The notes below the pieces were generated by a model, which did not search any database, was not told the origin of the DNA, and saw only the letters and a program-made list of their open reading frames with translations. The position numbers were made by a program, and so were the translations under genes. A stretch of DNA of 27,118 bases, taken from contig DBYR01000005.1 of assembly GCA_002310215.1 (NCBI GenBank), forward strand, positions 156,502 through 183,619, read 5' to 3'. This DNA is from Bacteroidales bacterium UBA1181 (GTDB taxonomy: Bacteria > Bacteroidota > Bacteroidia > Bacteroidales > Paludibacteraceae). How positions within the stretch are numbered: position 1 is the first letter of the stretch; each line of letters starts with the position of its first letter. Positions 5,785-16,400 of this stretch are shown piece after piece.

Positions 5785-7929
5785 TTATCCTTGCGTCTCG
5801 TGGGATGATTTCGACGCATGCTCCGGTTCTGCTTCCGTAGGTTTCCCGTCGTCCGCAACCGCTTCATTCACTGATGATTCGGTATTGTCTGAACCTTCCG
5901 TCGTTTCCTCATGCGCTTTGGCGCTGTTCTCCTTGGCTTCCTTGTCCTTCGCCTCGGCGTTCAACTCGTCCGCACGGGAGAGCCATGGCCGTTTGCCGAA
6001 GATGCGTTCCACATCTTCTGTGAATATCACTTCCCTTTCTATCAGTAGGTTAGCCAATTCGATCAAACCATCTTTTTTCTCTAAGAGAATCTTCTTGGCT
6101 CTTTCGTATTGCTCGTCGATGAGGACTTGCACTTCCTTGTCGATGAGTTTGGCGGTCTCCTCGCTGTAAGGCTTGGAGATGGCGTATTCCGAATTGCCGG
6201 TGGAGTCGTAGTAGGATATGTTGCGCAGTTTGTCGCTCATGCCGTAGTAGGCGATGAGGGCGTACGTCTTCTTCGTGGTGTTCTCCAAATCGTTGAGCGC
6301 ACCGGTTGAGATCTCTCCGAAGATGATTTCTTCCGCGGCCCTTCCCGCAAGGGTGGAGCAGATGTCGTCCAAGAGGTGGGCGGTCGTGATGTGTTGACGC
6401 TCCTCTGGCAGGTACCAGGCGGCGCCGAGGGCTCTTCCGCGGGGCACGATGGTCACCTTGATGAGTGGATTGGCGTATTGGAGCATCCAACTTACGGTGG
6501 CGTGTCCAGCCTCATGGTAGGCGGTCAGGGCCTTCTCCGACTTGGTCATGATGGTGTTTTTCTTCTCCAGACCGCCGACGATACGGTCGACCGCATCCAG
6601 GAAGTCTTGTTTCTGTACGGTGTTCTTGCCTTTGCGTGCCGCTATGAGGGCTGCCTCGTTGCAGACGTTGGCTATGTCGGCGCCCGAGAAGCCTGGCGTT
6701 TGCTTGGCGAGGAAATCGATGTCCACCGTGTCGTCTATCTTGACGTTGCGCAGGTGTACGTTGAAGATCTCGTGACGACCGATCACGTCCGGCAAATCCA
6801 CCATGATCTGCCTGTCGAATCGTCCTGGCCTCAGCAAGGCTTTGTCGAGGATGTCGGCGCGGTTGGTGGCGGCGAGTATGATGACACCGCTGTTGGAACC
6901 GAAACCGTCCATCTCCGTCAACAATTGGTTCAGCGTGTTCTCACGCTCGTCGTTTCCGCCCGAGTGGATGGTTTTTCCTCTGGCGCGGCCCACGGCGTCG
7001 ATCTCGTCGATGAAGACGATGCAAGGGGCTTTCTCTTTGGCTTGGCGGAAGAGGTCTCGCACGCGGGAGGCTCCCACACCCACGAACATCTCCACGAAAT
7101 CGGAACCCGACATGGAGAAGAATGGAACATCCGCTTCGCCTGCTACCGCTTTGGCTAACAATGTCTTACCTGTTCCGGGAGGGCCTACGAGCAGGGCTCC
7201 CTTCGGTATCTTACCTCCCAACTCCGTATATTTAGCGGGGTTCTTCAGGAAGTGGACGATCTCTTGTACCTCCTCTTTCGCCTCGGAAAGTCCGGCCACA
7301 TCCTTGAAGGTGATTTTGTCTTTATTGGTGTTCTTGTCGAAGAGCTTGGCTTGCGACTGTCCGACGCTGAAGATGCCACCGCCTGCGCCGCCTCCGCCCA
7401 TTCTGCGGAACATGAAGAACCAGATGAAGACGAAGAATAGGATAGGGGCTATCCCGTAGATGATGTGCCCATAATCAGCATCTTCCTCGTATTTGATGGG
7501 GATGTTGGCGCTTCCCTCCGCCTCGTTGGCGGTTGCGCCCTCCTTCTTCTCTTTTGCCTTCGGTTTTTTCTCCAAACCAGCCTTCTTTTGCCATTTGTTT
7601 ATGTCTTTGGCGAAGCGGTTGGCGGATGGTATTTGGATCTCCAATACCGGTTTTACCACGTTCTTGGCGTCTTCTTTCCCGAAGACCTCCTCGATCTTGG
7701 CGGGTTTGATGTAGATGTTCGCTAAGTTCTTGTTCGTCGTCACGATAATCTTTTCGATGGCGTCCTCCTTGACGAACTGCTCTATCTGGTCGTACGTGAA
7801 ATCCTTGTGCATGGGTTTGTCGTCCATGAACAACAGGGAGACGAGGAACAACCCCACTAACAAGTATACCCAGTAGAGGTTGAACTTGAACTCTTTCTTG
7901 AACTTCGGTTTGTTGTTATTGTTAATCAT
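5785..7929 (-). CDS. ftsH: ATP-dependent zinc metalloprotease FtsH
   Basis: The protein has 714 residues. It is a membrane-anchored AAA+ protease that degrades misfolded or regulatory membrane and cytosolic proteins as a hexamer. Visible parts in order are TM1 at about 17-35, a periplasmic domain, TM2 at about 154-176, Walker A GPPGTGKT (249-256), pore motif MFVGVG (281-286), Walker B with FIDEID (306-311), second region of homology with RPGRFDR (367-373), zinc site HEAGH (472-476) and third ligand Asp in GALND (D547). All catalytic residues are present. The last 60 or so residues form a long acidic, Glu/Ala/Ser-rich tail, longer than in the E. coli protein but common in this phylum. It follows rsfS by 15 nt in the same operon, an arrangement familiar from other Bacteroidota. 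Confidence 0.97.
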   Translation of the reverse strand: MINNNNKPKFKKEFKFNLYWVYLLVGLFLVSLLFMDDKPMHKDFTYDQIEQFVKEDAIEKIIVTTNKNLANIYIKPAKIEEVFGKEDAKNVVKPVLEIQIPSANRFAKDINKWQKKAGLEKKPKAKEKKEGATANEAEGSANIPIKYEEDADYGHIIYGIAPILFFVFIWFFMFRRMGGGGAGGGIFSVGQSQAKLFDKNTNKDKITFKDVAGLSEAKEEVQEIVHFLKNPAKYTELGGKIPKGALLVGPPGTGKTLLAKAVAGEADVPFFSMSGSDFVEMFVGVGASRVRDLFRQAKEKAPCIVFIDEIDAVGRARGKTIHSGGNDERENTLNQLLTEMDGFGSNSGVIILAATNRADILDKALLRPGRFDRQIMVDLPDVIGRHEIFNVHLRNVKIDDTVDIDFLAKQTPGFSGADIANVCNEAALIAARKGKNTVQKQDFLDAVDRIVGGLEKKNTIMTKSEKALTAYHEAGHATVSWMLQYANPLIKVTIVPRGRALGAAWYLPEERQHITTAHLLDDICSTLAGRAAEEIIFGEISTGALNDLENTTKKTYALIAYYGMSDKLRNISYYDSTGNSEYAISKPYSEETAKLIDKEVQVLIDEQYERAKKILLEKKDGLIELANLLIEREVIFTEDVERIFGKRPWLSRADELNAEAKDKEAKENSAKAHEETTEGSDNTESSVNEAVADDGKPTEAEPEHASKSSHETQG

Positions 7930-7944
7930 CTTGGCTTCGTCGTT

Positions 7945-8319
7945 TTACTGTAAATCTGGTATCTCTTTGATGTCGGCGTCTTCCCACAACGTTTCGAGGC
8001 TGTAGAACTCCCTGATTTCCGGCAGGAAGACGTGGAGGATCACCTCTCCGTAGTCGAGGGCGATCCATTGCGCGTTGTTGTAGCCGTCCATGGCGTAGGG
8101 TTTCACCTTGATCTGTTCCCTCACGTAGTCCTTCACTTCGTCCGCGATGGAGCATACGTGGGTGTTGGAGTTGCCCTGACAGATCACGAAGTAGCGGAAC
8201 ACGTAGTTTTCCAACTTGGACATGTCCACAATCGTCACCTGGGTGCCTTTCTTCTCTTGAATACCCTCAACTATTTTATTGACTAATAACTCTGTCTCGT
8301 CTAAAATCTTTTTCGCCAT
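7945..8319 (-). CDS. rsfS: Ribosome silencing factor RsfS (Iojap/DUF143 family)
   Basis: At 124 residues it is close to the usual family length. RsfS binds ribosomal protein uL14 on the large subunit and blocks subunit joining when nutrients are short. Family marks are FVICQGNSNTHV (44-55) near the centre, WIALDYGEVILHVF (85-98) and REFYSLETLWEDA (103-115). The start ATG lies 3 nt after the argH stop codon, so translation is probably coupled, and ftsH begins 15 nt after its stop. Confidence 0.95.
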   Translation of the reverse strand: MAKKILDETELLVNKIVEGIQEKKGTQVTIVDMSKLENYVFRYFVICQGNSNTHVCSIADEVKDYVREQIKVKPYAMDGYNNAQWIALDYGEVILHVFLPEIREFYSLETLWEDADIKEIPDLQ

Positions 8320-8322
8320 GGA

Positions 8323-9663
8323 TTATCTATTCAGTAATTTTTCTATTGCTTTGTCAACTTTGTCGAATGAGAACTCGCTCATTGTTTGGTCCATCAACGT
8401 CGTGATCCGGTCGTTGCATAGGTTCCCGATGCTCCCTTCGTGCGTGTGGTGGATGTTCTTGTCCGGAACGAACTTGCCGGCTTCGATGTCTAAGCCCACC
8501 TTCTTATAGGCGTCGCGGAACGGCATGCCGGAGCGCACCAATCGGTTCACCTCCTCCACGCTGAAGATGAAGTCGTATTTGCTGTCGGAGAGGATATCCT
8601 CTTTGACCTTCACCTGGCTGATGATATGGGTTGTCATCAGGAGGCAATCCTGCAGCTCCTCGAATACGGGGATGAATATCTCCTTGATGATCTGCAGGTC
8701 GCGGAAGTAGCCGCAAGGCAGGTTGTTCATGATCATCATGATTTGTTGCGGCAGCGTCTGTATCTTGTTGCATTTCGCCCTTGTGAGCTCGAAGACGTCC
8801 GGGTTTTTCTTGTGCGGCATGATGCTGGAGCCTGTGGTGCACTCGTCCGGCAGCTTCAGGAACCCGAAGTTCTGGCTGGTGAACATGCAGGAGTCGAACG
8901 CTAATTTGGAGAGGGTGGCCGCGATGCCGGCGAGGGCGAAGGCCACTGTCTTCTCGATTTTGCCGCGGCCCATTTGCGCATAGATGACGTTGTAGTCCAT
9001 CGAGTCGAATCCCAAGAGGTCGGTGGTCATCTGCCTGTTCAGCGGGAAGGACGAGCCGTATCCTGCGGCGGATCCGAGCGGGTTGCGGTTGGTCATCTTC
9101 CAGGCGGCGAGCAACAGTTCCATGTCGTCCGCTAAGCTCTCCGCGTATGCGCCGAACCATAGTCCGAAGGAGGATGGCATGGCGATCTGTAGGTGGGTAT
9201 AGCCCGGCATCAATACGTCTTTGTATTTATTGCTCTGTTCGATTAAGACGGAGAAGAGCGCCCGCACGGAGTGTGCCACGTTCCTGATCTGTTCCCTCGT
9301 GAAGAGCTTCATGTCCAACAGCACTTGGTCGTTGCGGGAGCGTCCGCTGTGGATCTTTTTGCCCATGTCGCCCAATTTGCGGGTGAGTTGCAGCTCCACT
9401 TGGGAGTGCACGTCCTCGACGCCCTCCTCGATGACGAACTGGCCTGCTTCCGCCTGTTCGTAGATGCTTTTCAATTCCTTGAGCAATACAGGAAGTTCAT
9501 CTTTCCCGAGTAAGCCGATGGACTCCAGCATCGTGATGTGCGCCATCGAGCCGATCACGTCATGTTTCGCCAAAAAAATATCCATTTCACGGTCGCGGCC
9601 CACGGTGAATTTCTCTATTTCCGCATTGGTCGCTTTCCCTTTATCCCATAATTTTTGTGCCAT
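8323..9663 (-). CDS. argH: Argininosuccinate lyase ArgH
   Basis: The protein has 446 residues. It splits argininosuccinate into arginine and fumarate, the last step of arginine synthesis, in the cytosol as a homotetramer. Marks of the fumarase/aspartase superfamily are HSGRSRNDQ (105-113), GYTHLQ with H157, PLGSAAGYG (195-203) and the signature GSSIMPHKKNP (278-288), whose serines include the catalytic one; the family more often has Q where this has H284. It is intact and of the length typical for Bacteroidota. It is the first gene of the argH-rsfS-ftsH operon, and its own promoter lies 33 nt upstream. No other arginine genes are in the window. Confidence 0.97.
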   Translation of the reverse strand: MAQKLWDKGKATNAEIEKFTVGRDREMDIFLAKHDVIGSMAHITMLESIGLLGKDELPVLLKELKSIYEQAEAGQFVIEEGVEDVHSQVELQLTRKLGDMGKKIHSGRSRNDQVLLDMKLFTREQIRNVAHSVRALFSVLIEQSNKYKDVLMPGYTHLQIAMPSSFGLWFGAYAESLADDMELLLAAWKMTNRNPLGSAAGYGSSFPLNRQMTTDLLGFDSMDYNVIYAQMGRGKIEKTVAFALAGIAATLSKLAFDSCMFTSQNFGFLKLPDECTTGSSIMPHKKNPDVFELTRAKCNKIQTLPQQIMMIMNNLPCGYFRDLQIIKEIFIPVFEELQDCLLMTTHIISQVKVKEDILSDSKYDFIFSVEEVNRLVRSGMPFRDAYKKVGLDIEAGKFVPDKNIHHTHEGSIGNLCNDRITTLMDQTMSEFSFDKVDKAIEKLLNR

Positions 9664-9695
9664 TGGTCACATTATCTTCATTAATAAACAATTTG

Positions 9696-9725
9696 CAAAT
9701 TTACTGAAAACAATGGATAATCAAA
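9696..9725 (-). promoter_or_regulatory. Promoter of the argH-rsfS-ftsH operon
   Basis: On minus, TTTG (9725-9722) is followed by an 18-bp spacer and TAAATTTG (9703-9696), an exact TAnnTTTG box. Transcription should start near 9689, giving a leader of about 26 nt. No arginine-repressor-like site was recognised. Confidence 0.7.
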
Positions 9726-10284
9726 GCATAAAATTCATTTCGCGTATTTTCACACATATATTTATATAAGGCGTTTTTTGCAATTCGTCATTTAAAATTC
9801 AGATTTTCACGGCTTTTGACATTATTTTTTTGATTAGGATAAAATATTTCGCCATTTATTTCGTTAGTTGGCGAACTATTTGTAATTTCGCCACGTTTTT
9901 GAATTTATGTTCCGTGTCCGATTTTTGGTCGGAGGATTATCAACGGAATGAAAAGTAGAAGATATACGATATGTGTTGACGTACTTCTAAGAATTTGATG
10001 AGTTGAAGGGTTGAATTTTATCAATGACGAGGTATTTATTATTCAGGTATGAATGTTTCCTCTTCGTGATTAATCTTAAGAAAGTCAGTGAAAATGCATA
10101 GATGATGTGCTTTGTTTCATTCTTTGTTTAGTGTTTCTCCGCTTTGGAAGGAATAGACATAGATGAGAAATGTAAAAAAATATATGTGTGTTAAGGTATG
10201 AGACATTCATTTTGATGTGTGAAGTTTTTATACGAAAACCATTGCTTATTAAGGACTTACGTAGAAAAAAATAGATTATAATAT
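9726..10284. other. Gene-free AT-rich region upstream of the giant gene
   Basis: This gap contains no convincing ORF. It has a three-part TTCGCCA motif array at 9848-9893 and a nested hairpin at 9910-9948 (outer TTCCGT/ACGGAA, inner CCGA/TCGG). No exact plus-strand TAnnTTTG box was found; the nearest is TCATTTTG (10208-10215), one mismatch, about 70 nt before the start codon. The promoter of the giant gene is therefore unassigned, and the leader just before the ATG is A-rich without a Shine-Dalgarno sequence. Confidence 0.5.
9848..9893. promoter_or_regulatory. TTCGCCA motif array (three sites)
   Basis: TTCGCCA (9848-9854), its inverse TGGCGAA (9869-9875) and TTCGCCA again (9887-9893) occur with centre spacings of 21 and 18 bp, near two helical turns. 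The first two form a perfect 7-bp inverted repeat. They lie between argH and the giant gene and may be operator sites for either. Confidence 0.35.
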
Positions 10285-10419
10285 ATGAAAAGAATTTTTT
10301 CTTTCGCTGATGGCTCTCAAGCAGGGCGCCAATGGAACGGTGAGTTTATTGCATCTCTTGTGAAGAAAATGCTAATCCTGTTGGGAATAATGCTTCTACC
10401 CAACATGAGTAACGCGGCC
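10285..10419 (+). other. Extended signal peptide of the giant protein
   Basis: Residues 1-45. The hydrophobic core is at 29-39 (MLILLGIMLLP) after KK at 27-28, and the probable cleavage is after SNA (42-44). The 26 residues before the KK pair form an extra N-terminal extension, reminiscent in layout of extended signal peptides of other giant secreted proteins. The internal ATG at 10369 (Met29) would also give a start, but it would lose the basic residues needed before the core, so the upstream start is preferred. Confidence 0.6.
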
Positions 10420-13400
10420 ATCCGCCGTTTTGAAGTCACTAAAACTTCCTATGTTTACATAGACAATGGGGCGAAAGCGGACCCGGGATCATTGCCTGCG
10501 GCAGTGGATTCCGTGAACAAATACTCCACCGACTCATGCGCGATCATCTTCAAGTTGAAGGCGAATGACACCATCAAAGTAACCTCCTATGTGGCGAAAG
10601 AAATCTCCAACGAGACGTACACATTAATCGACGGAGGAAAGAATGGCGCTAAGGTAAAACCAGCATCAGGTAACTATTTCATTATTTCGGGTGCCAATCA
10701 CGTGGTCTTGAAAAACATGGAATTTTTAAATGACGGAGGATATAATGCACTGAAAATCGAATCTTCAGTGGTTGATACGATCACGAATTGTAAATTCATC
10801 GACAACAGTTCCTCTTACGGTGCGTTGAATTTGGTATCCTCAACAGTCACCAGCATAAACAATTGCCTTTTCTCGGGGAACAATATCGGATTGACAACAG
10901 ACGCTTCGGCTTCTGTAACGGTCTCCGATTGCCAATTCTTAGATAATAACAGAATGGGAGTTTCTGGAAATGGCAACAAGAATCTTATCCTCCGCAATTG
11001 TACCATTTCAGGAAGTACGGAAGGCATGCGCAATTTTTACGGTAAAGCGTACAACTGCGTTTTCAAAAACAACGAGAGCGCATCCTACATGGGATCTGGA
11101 AACTTTTACAACTGTATATTCTCTCAGAATTCGGTGGCAGCCATGCAGGGGGGGGCAAACGTCATCAACAAATGTCGTTTCACTGAAAACGGAGTTGCGA
11201 TTAATGCGGTTCAAAGTTCTATAGATTCTATTTGCAACAGTTACATAGGCAACAACGAAACAGGCATATACATAAGCCAAACTCAAGTCAAGAATATAAT
11301 TGGAGACACCATCGTTTCCAACAAAACCCATGGAATATACATTGGAGGCCAGTGTACGCACATATACGACAACGTCATATCTGGCAACAATATTGGAATG
11401 GAGATTATAAGGACCACAATAGACTCGATTTGCGGAAATACCATTGCCAGCAACAAGACATCCGGCGTTAAATCCACTGGAAGAGGAGTACTAAATGTCT
11501 TTAGCAACAACTATATCGGCACAAACCCGAATTTCGAAGCCTTGGGGAATGGAGAAGATGGAGTGACGTTTTTATCATCGTCTACTTATCCTTCTGAATT
11601 CAAGAACAATGTCATAGGAAACAACGGCAGATACGGCATTGGCTTGGAAGGTAGCACCACGCCATTTACCATCGAATCTTGTCATATAGGTATGGCTCCG
11701 GATTCAACTCCGATGCCTAATGCGGAGGGTGGAATCAACATTTACAAAACCACCCACAAAACAGTTCTGAAAAACAGTTCCATCGCAATGAATGGCGGCA
11801 CAGGCGTAAAAGCGACAATGTATGGTGAATTGTCCCTTTCGGGTTGTTCCTTCTACGCGAACCAAGGCTATGGTGTCTATTTCGCCTCAGAATCAACTGG
11901 ATACAAATTCTCGGTTGACAGCTGTGTGTTCGATCAGAACGACAGTTCCGCCATATATACAAGTTACCCATACGCGGGTGAAGGAAACAGTTCCGTCACC
12001 TCTTCCGTCACCAACACGCTCTTCCTCAACACGAAGAAGAAATTAGCGGCCAACAAGGCGATTGAGACGAACAACCCATTGCCGACCCCAGTCATCACCT
12101 CCATCAAAGAGGATGAAAACGGATATCTGGTCATAAGTGGCAAGGTGGAATCAGAAGGGAAGTCTTTCGTCGAACTTTACCTCTGCGACAACGGCGAAGA
12201 AACCACGAGCAAATTCCTGGCTTCCGACAGTACGGATGCGGAAGGTAATTTCTCCATCAATGCACAACGTACGACTTTCTCTGTCATCATTGTCGCTACA
12301 GCAAGTTCCTCAGGCGAAACAAGTGCGTTTAGCAGGCCATATACCTACTTCAATGGAAATCGAGGCAATTATTATGTGAAGGAGAACAGCAAGGGGGATG
12401 GATCAAATTGGAAGGCGGCGATGAGCGGAAAGGATTTTGTCAAGTTACTGCCATTGGCTCCTGCAGGCGTCACCTTCCACGTGGCGGCGGGAACATACGA
12501 TTTGAAGGAGCTGTCGGGAGGATACTCTTACGTATACATCAACAACCCGGTAACCATCATCGGAGGTTATCCCGCTGACGCCCAGACAGGTGCGTCTTCC
12601 GCTCCTTTGGTGAATACCACACTCATGAAGACTGGTTACTTCAGACTCAACACGGGTGGCAATGTCGTCTTTGACGGACTGAAGTTCGATAATGAGAACT
12701 ATCGCGGCGCATACGACGCAAATTCGAATGGTAAGTACGGTCTTTGCGTCACGTTGAAAAACAGCATCGTGGAGGGAAATGAGAACAATGCGGACGCAGT
12801 CTATGCCGCTCACGGAGGAAAAACAATTCTATACAACGACATTATAACAGGTAGTTATACTTATTCCGCCGTGTTCTCACGAGGAGACTCCTTGATAATC
12901 AACAAATGCCACATCTCCGGTGCGCAGCTTGAAGGTGGAGTTGGATTATCTGGCGGATATCTGAATATCGACAGCACCTCAATTACCGAAAATGCCGAAA
13001 ATGGAATATACCTGCTTAATTATGGGAGTGCGATTGTCACCAACTCTGTCATTACGAAAAATGGAGGTGATGGTATTTCTGCAGGTTCGGGATCAATCAC
13101 ATTAAAGAATAACCGTATCGGTGTAGATGGGAAAGGGAATGCCGCAGGGAACAGAATAGGTGTAAATGTCTATTCTAATACAACAGGTTCAATCATAGAA
13201 GATAACATCATCGCTGGAAATGACAGCACTGGTATTATCATTAACGGAGGAACAACTAATGTCATAAAAGGCAACTACATCGGAACAGACAAAGACTTCA
13301 ACAACTTGGGCAACGGCTCGGATGGTCTGTTCATCGGAGGCAGATGTTCGGTAACCTTCCAGTCCAGTTTGGATAGCGCCAATTACATCGGATTCAATAA

Positions 13401-16400
13401 AAAACATGGCATCTACAGTCAAGCCATGACTCTTGGTAACGTATCCTTCAATTACATAGGCGTGACACCACAAGGTGACCCGATGCCGAATGGGAAATAT
13501 GGTGTTTATTTGGAAACTAGCAGAAGCTACACAACCATCAAAGGCAACTTGATAGGATTCAATGGAGAGGGCGGCGTACATTATGAAGACAATAACAAGA
13601 CAATCACAGAGAACCTATTCTTCGGGACAAAAGGTAAGGCCATTAGCGACAACCGTACGACTTACAAACTGGCCTATCCAGCTATTACGAAAATCACCCG
13701 TGACGAGGATGTCATTCGTGTCGAGGGAACCACGGACACGTTCTGGGTATCTACCATCGAACTCTTCTACACGAACGGAGACCCACAGACTGCACATGAG
13801 TTCTTGGGTAGTACGGAGACGGATAATACAGGTGCGTTCTCTTTCGCAATTCCGAGAGAGAGACTTTCAAAATATGGCAAGGATATCTGTCTATCCGCTA
13901 CTGCCACGTATTCTTCTACTGGTACCAGCGCACTCTCTGACCCATTCTGTTGTGAGGATTGCATGTGTAAATTAGATACCACACCTGTCACCGACACCAT
14001 CCAAGTGGGTGCATCCTTCCTCGGCAAGACTTATACTGTCGTGGGTGTCAATGACAGTATCTTCGAGACACTCAAAAACGTGGAGGGTTGCGACAGCGTG
14101 GTGATGCATAGACTTGTCGTGAAGCCAGACCCGACGGTGTTCAACTACTACGTCAAGATGGAGAGTCACGGAAGAGGCGACGGATCCGACTGGGAGAACG
14201 CGATGGACAGCATTGCCTTCGCTGCATGCCTGCCGTTGGCTCCCGATGGAGTCACCTTCCATGTGGCGGAGGGTATGTATACGCCTATATATAACGAATC
14301 TTTGGTTCGCCCAATTTACCCGGCCGGTCGATGCTACGCTATTAAAAGCAGTGTCACCATCCGTGGTGGATATCCTGCTACTGCGGAGGGGGATGCGGTG
14401 AGCGAGCCGGACAAATACAAGACAATATTTAATGGCGATATTTTGGGCGAAGATGTGGTAGATGAGACGCTTGATGAGAATGGATATCCTTTGTTGACTA
14501 GAACAAGCGCTTTAGATAACACCTATTCACTTTTCCATATTGTGCAACCAGACCAGCAAACGATCACATTTGATGGTGTTGTGATGAGAAGTGCAGAACG
14601 TGCGGTGGATATAGGGAACTCGAACAAGACGGTTAATGTGTTGAACTGTACCTTCTACTACAATGATAATGTTGCTAATTTAGGATATGGGAATGTTTCC
14701 GTATCAGTATATCATTCATTAGTAGAGAAGAACAGAACTGGATTTAGTTTGGCGGCTGTCAAGGATGTTGTTTTCGACGATGTGGTGTTTAAGAACAATT
14801 TACGTAGTCTGCTATATGCTTCACGTAGTAGTGGAACATCCGAACCGTGTAGTGTCACAATAAATAATGTCAGGGCCATAGGAAACGGGGATGGTTTTAG
14901 TATGATGGGCTATAACACTACTGTGACAAATTCTGAATTTGAATCCAATCTGACGTCTAATACGAATCTCCTTAACATTATGGATTGTCAAAATGGGCTA
15001 AGTGTAAAGATTGAGGATTGCCGTTTCCTACAAAACAAAGGAACTCTTATTTATAGCCACCATTCTGACCTCTCAATTGAAAATTGCTCATTTGAAAAGA
15101 ATGAGGTAGGGGAGAAGAAGATGTTCTGTATTGAAACGCCTTCAGAATATATTCAGGCGGGTAGTGGACGCTACGTCATTAATGGATCGGTATTTAAAGA
15201 GAATGACGCAAGCACTTTGATTGATTGTCATGGAGAAGAGACCACTTTGAACTTTGTTAATTCATCGATGGAAGATAACAAAGCAAGTGTGAGTGTTATC
15301 TCGTCTAATGTTGACTCGTTGATAATTGACCATGTGAAGTTTAATCATAATAGCCTGACACCTGGGAAAGATTTCTTGTCAGCATATATTGCCTCGGGAT
15401 ATGTCGGAATAAAGAACAGTGAATTCTCAAATAATATTTCCGCTCTTGACCCTCAAGACATAGAGGGAACTAATGGGTCTGACTTGATTTACATGAGAGG
15501 AGCTGGTGAGGGAAACACGTCGTATGTGGAGGGTAATGCCTTTTGGGGGAACCAAGTGGGCTATATTGTCACAACCTATATGGTGTTTGATACGGCTGTG
15601 ATTAGTAATAACACAATTGTTAGCAACGAATTATATAGTTCTGTGTTGAATTATTCGCATGTTACGGATGCGCAACAATTATCGTTGAACAATAATACAA
15701 TCATAGGTAATGCGGTAGAAGATGGTACCGCAGTTTATCTTGCGAATGCTGATGTTAATTTCACGGGAAATATCATTGTCGGGAACGTGGATACAACGGG
15801 TGCGACAACAGAGTATATAGGAAGTAATTGGAGTGCTCCGGAATTTAACTATAACATATTACCGTATTTCTTGGATAGAGGGTCATTGAGCGTATGCGCA
15901 GAGGAAATCCCATTGGATAAAAATATATTGACTTTTACAAACCCGGAAAAATCCCAATGTGTTGGATTGCGGGACACCAAAGATCGTAACGAGGAGATCC
16001 TTACCACCCTCTTCGAGGGAACCTACGATAAGAAGACGAACCTCTTCACTCCTGTTTTGAAAAATAATGGCGGTCCTACGCCAACGGTAGCCCTTAAGAA
16101 CGACCTCCTCATCGACGGCACAAGTATCCGCTTCCCGCTCAAGGAGACCGTGGTCTCCACCGACCAAAGGGGTGAGACCCGTGTGGATCCAACCTGCATG
16201 GGTGCGTACGAAATCACTTGCTCCGATACAGAGACGACCGTCCAAGATACTGTTGCTTTGGGTGACCCTTATACCTTCAATGGTGAAGATCTCTCAGGCT
16301 TGACCTCCCAAGTCGGCATCCACACCGTCTCCGACACGATCAAGTCGACGAGTGGATGCGACAGCATTATCAACCTCCAGTTGGCGGTACGCCCTCAGAA

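Noticed and set aside
9948..9998. Short plus-strand ORF (MKSRRYTICVDVLLRI)
   Set aside because: Sixteen codons, no promoter or repeat of the pattern elsewhere, and overlaps a hairpin; nothing beyond chance supports it.
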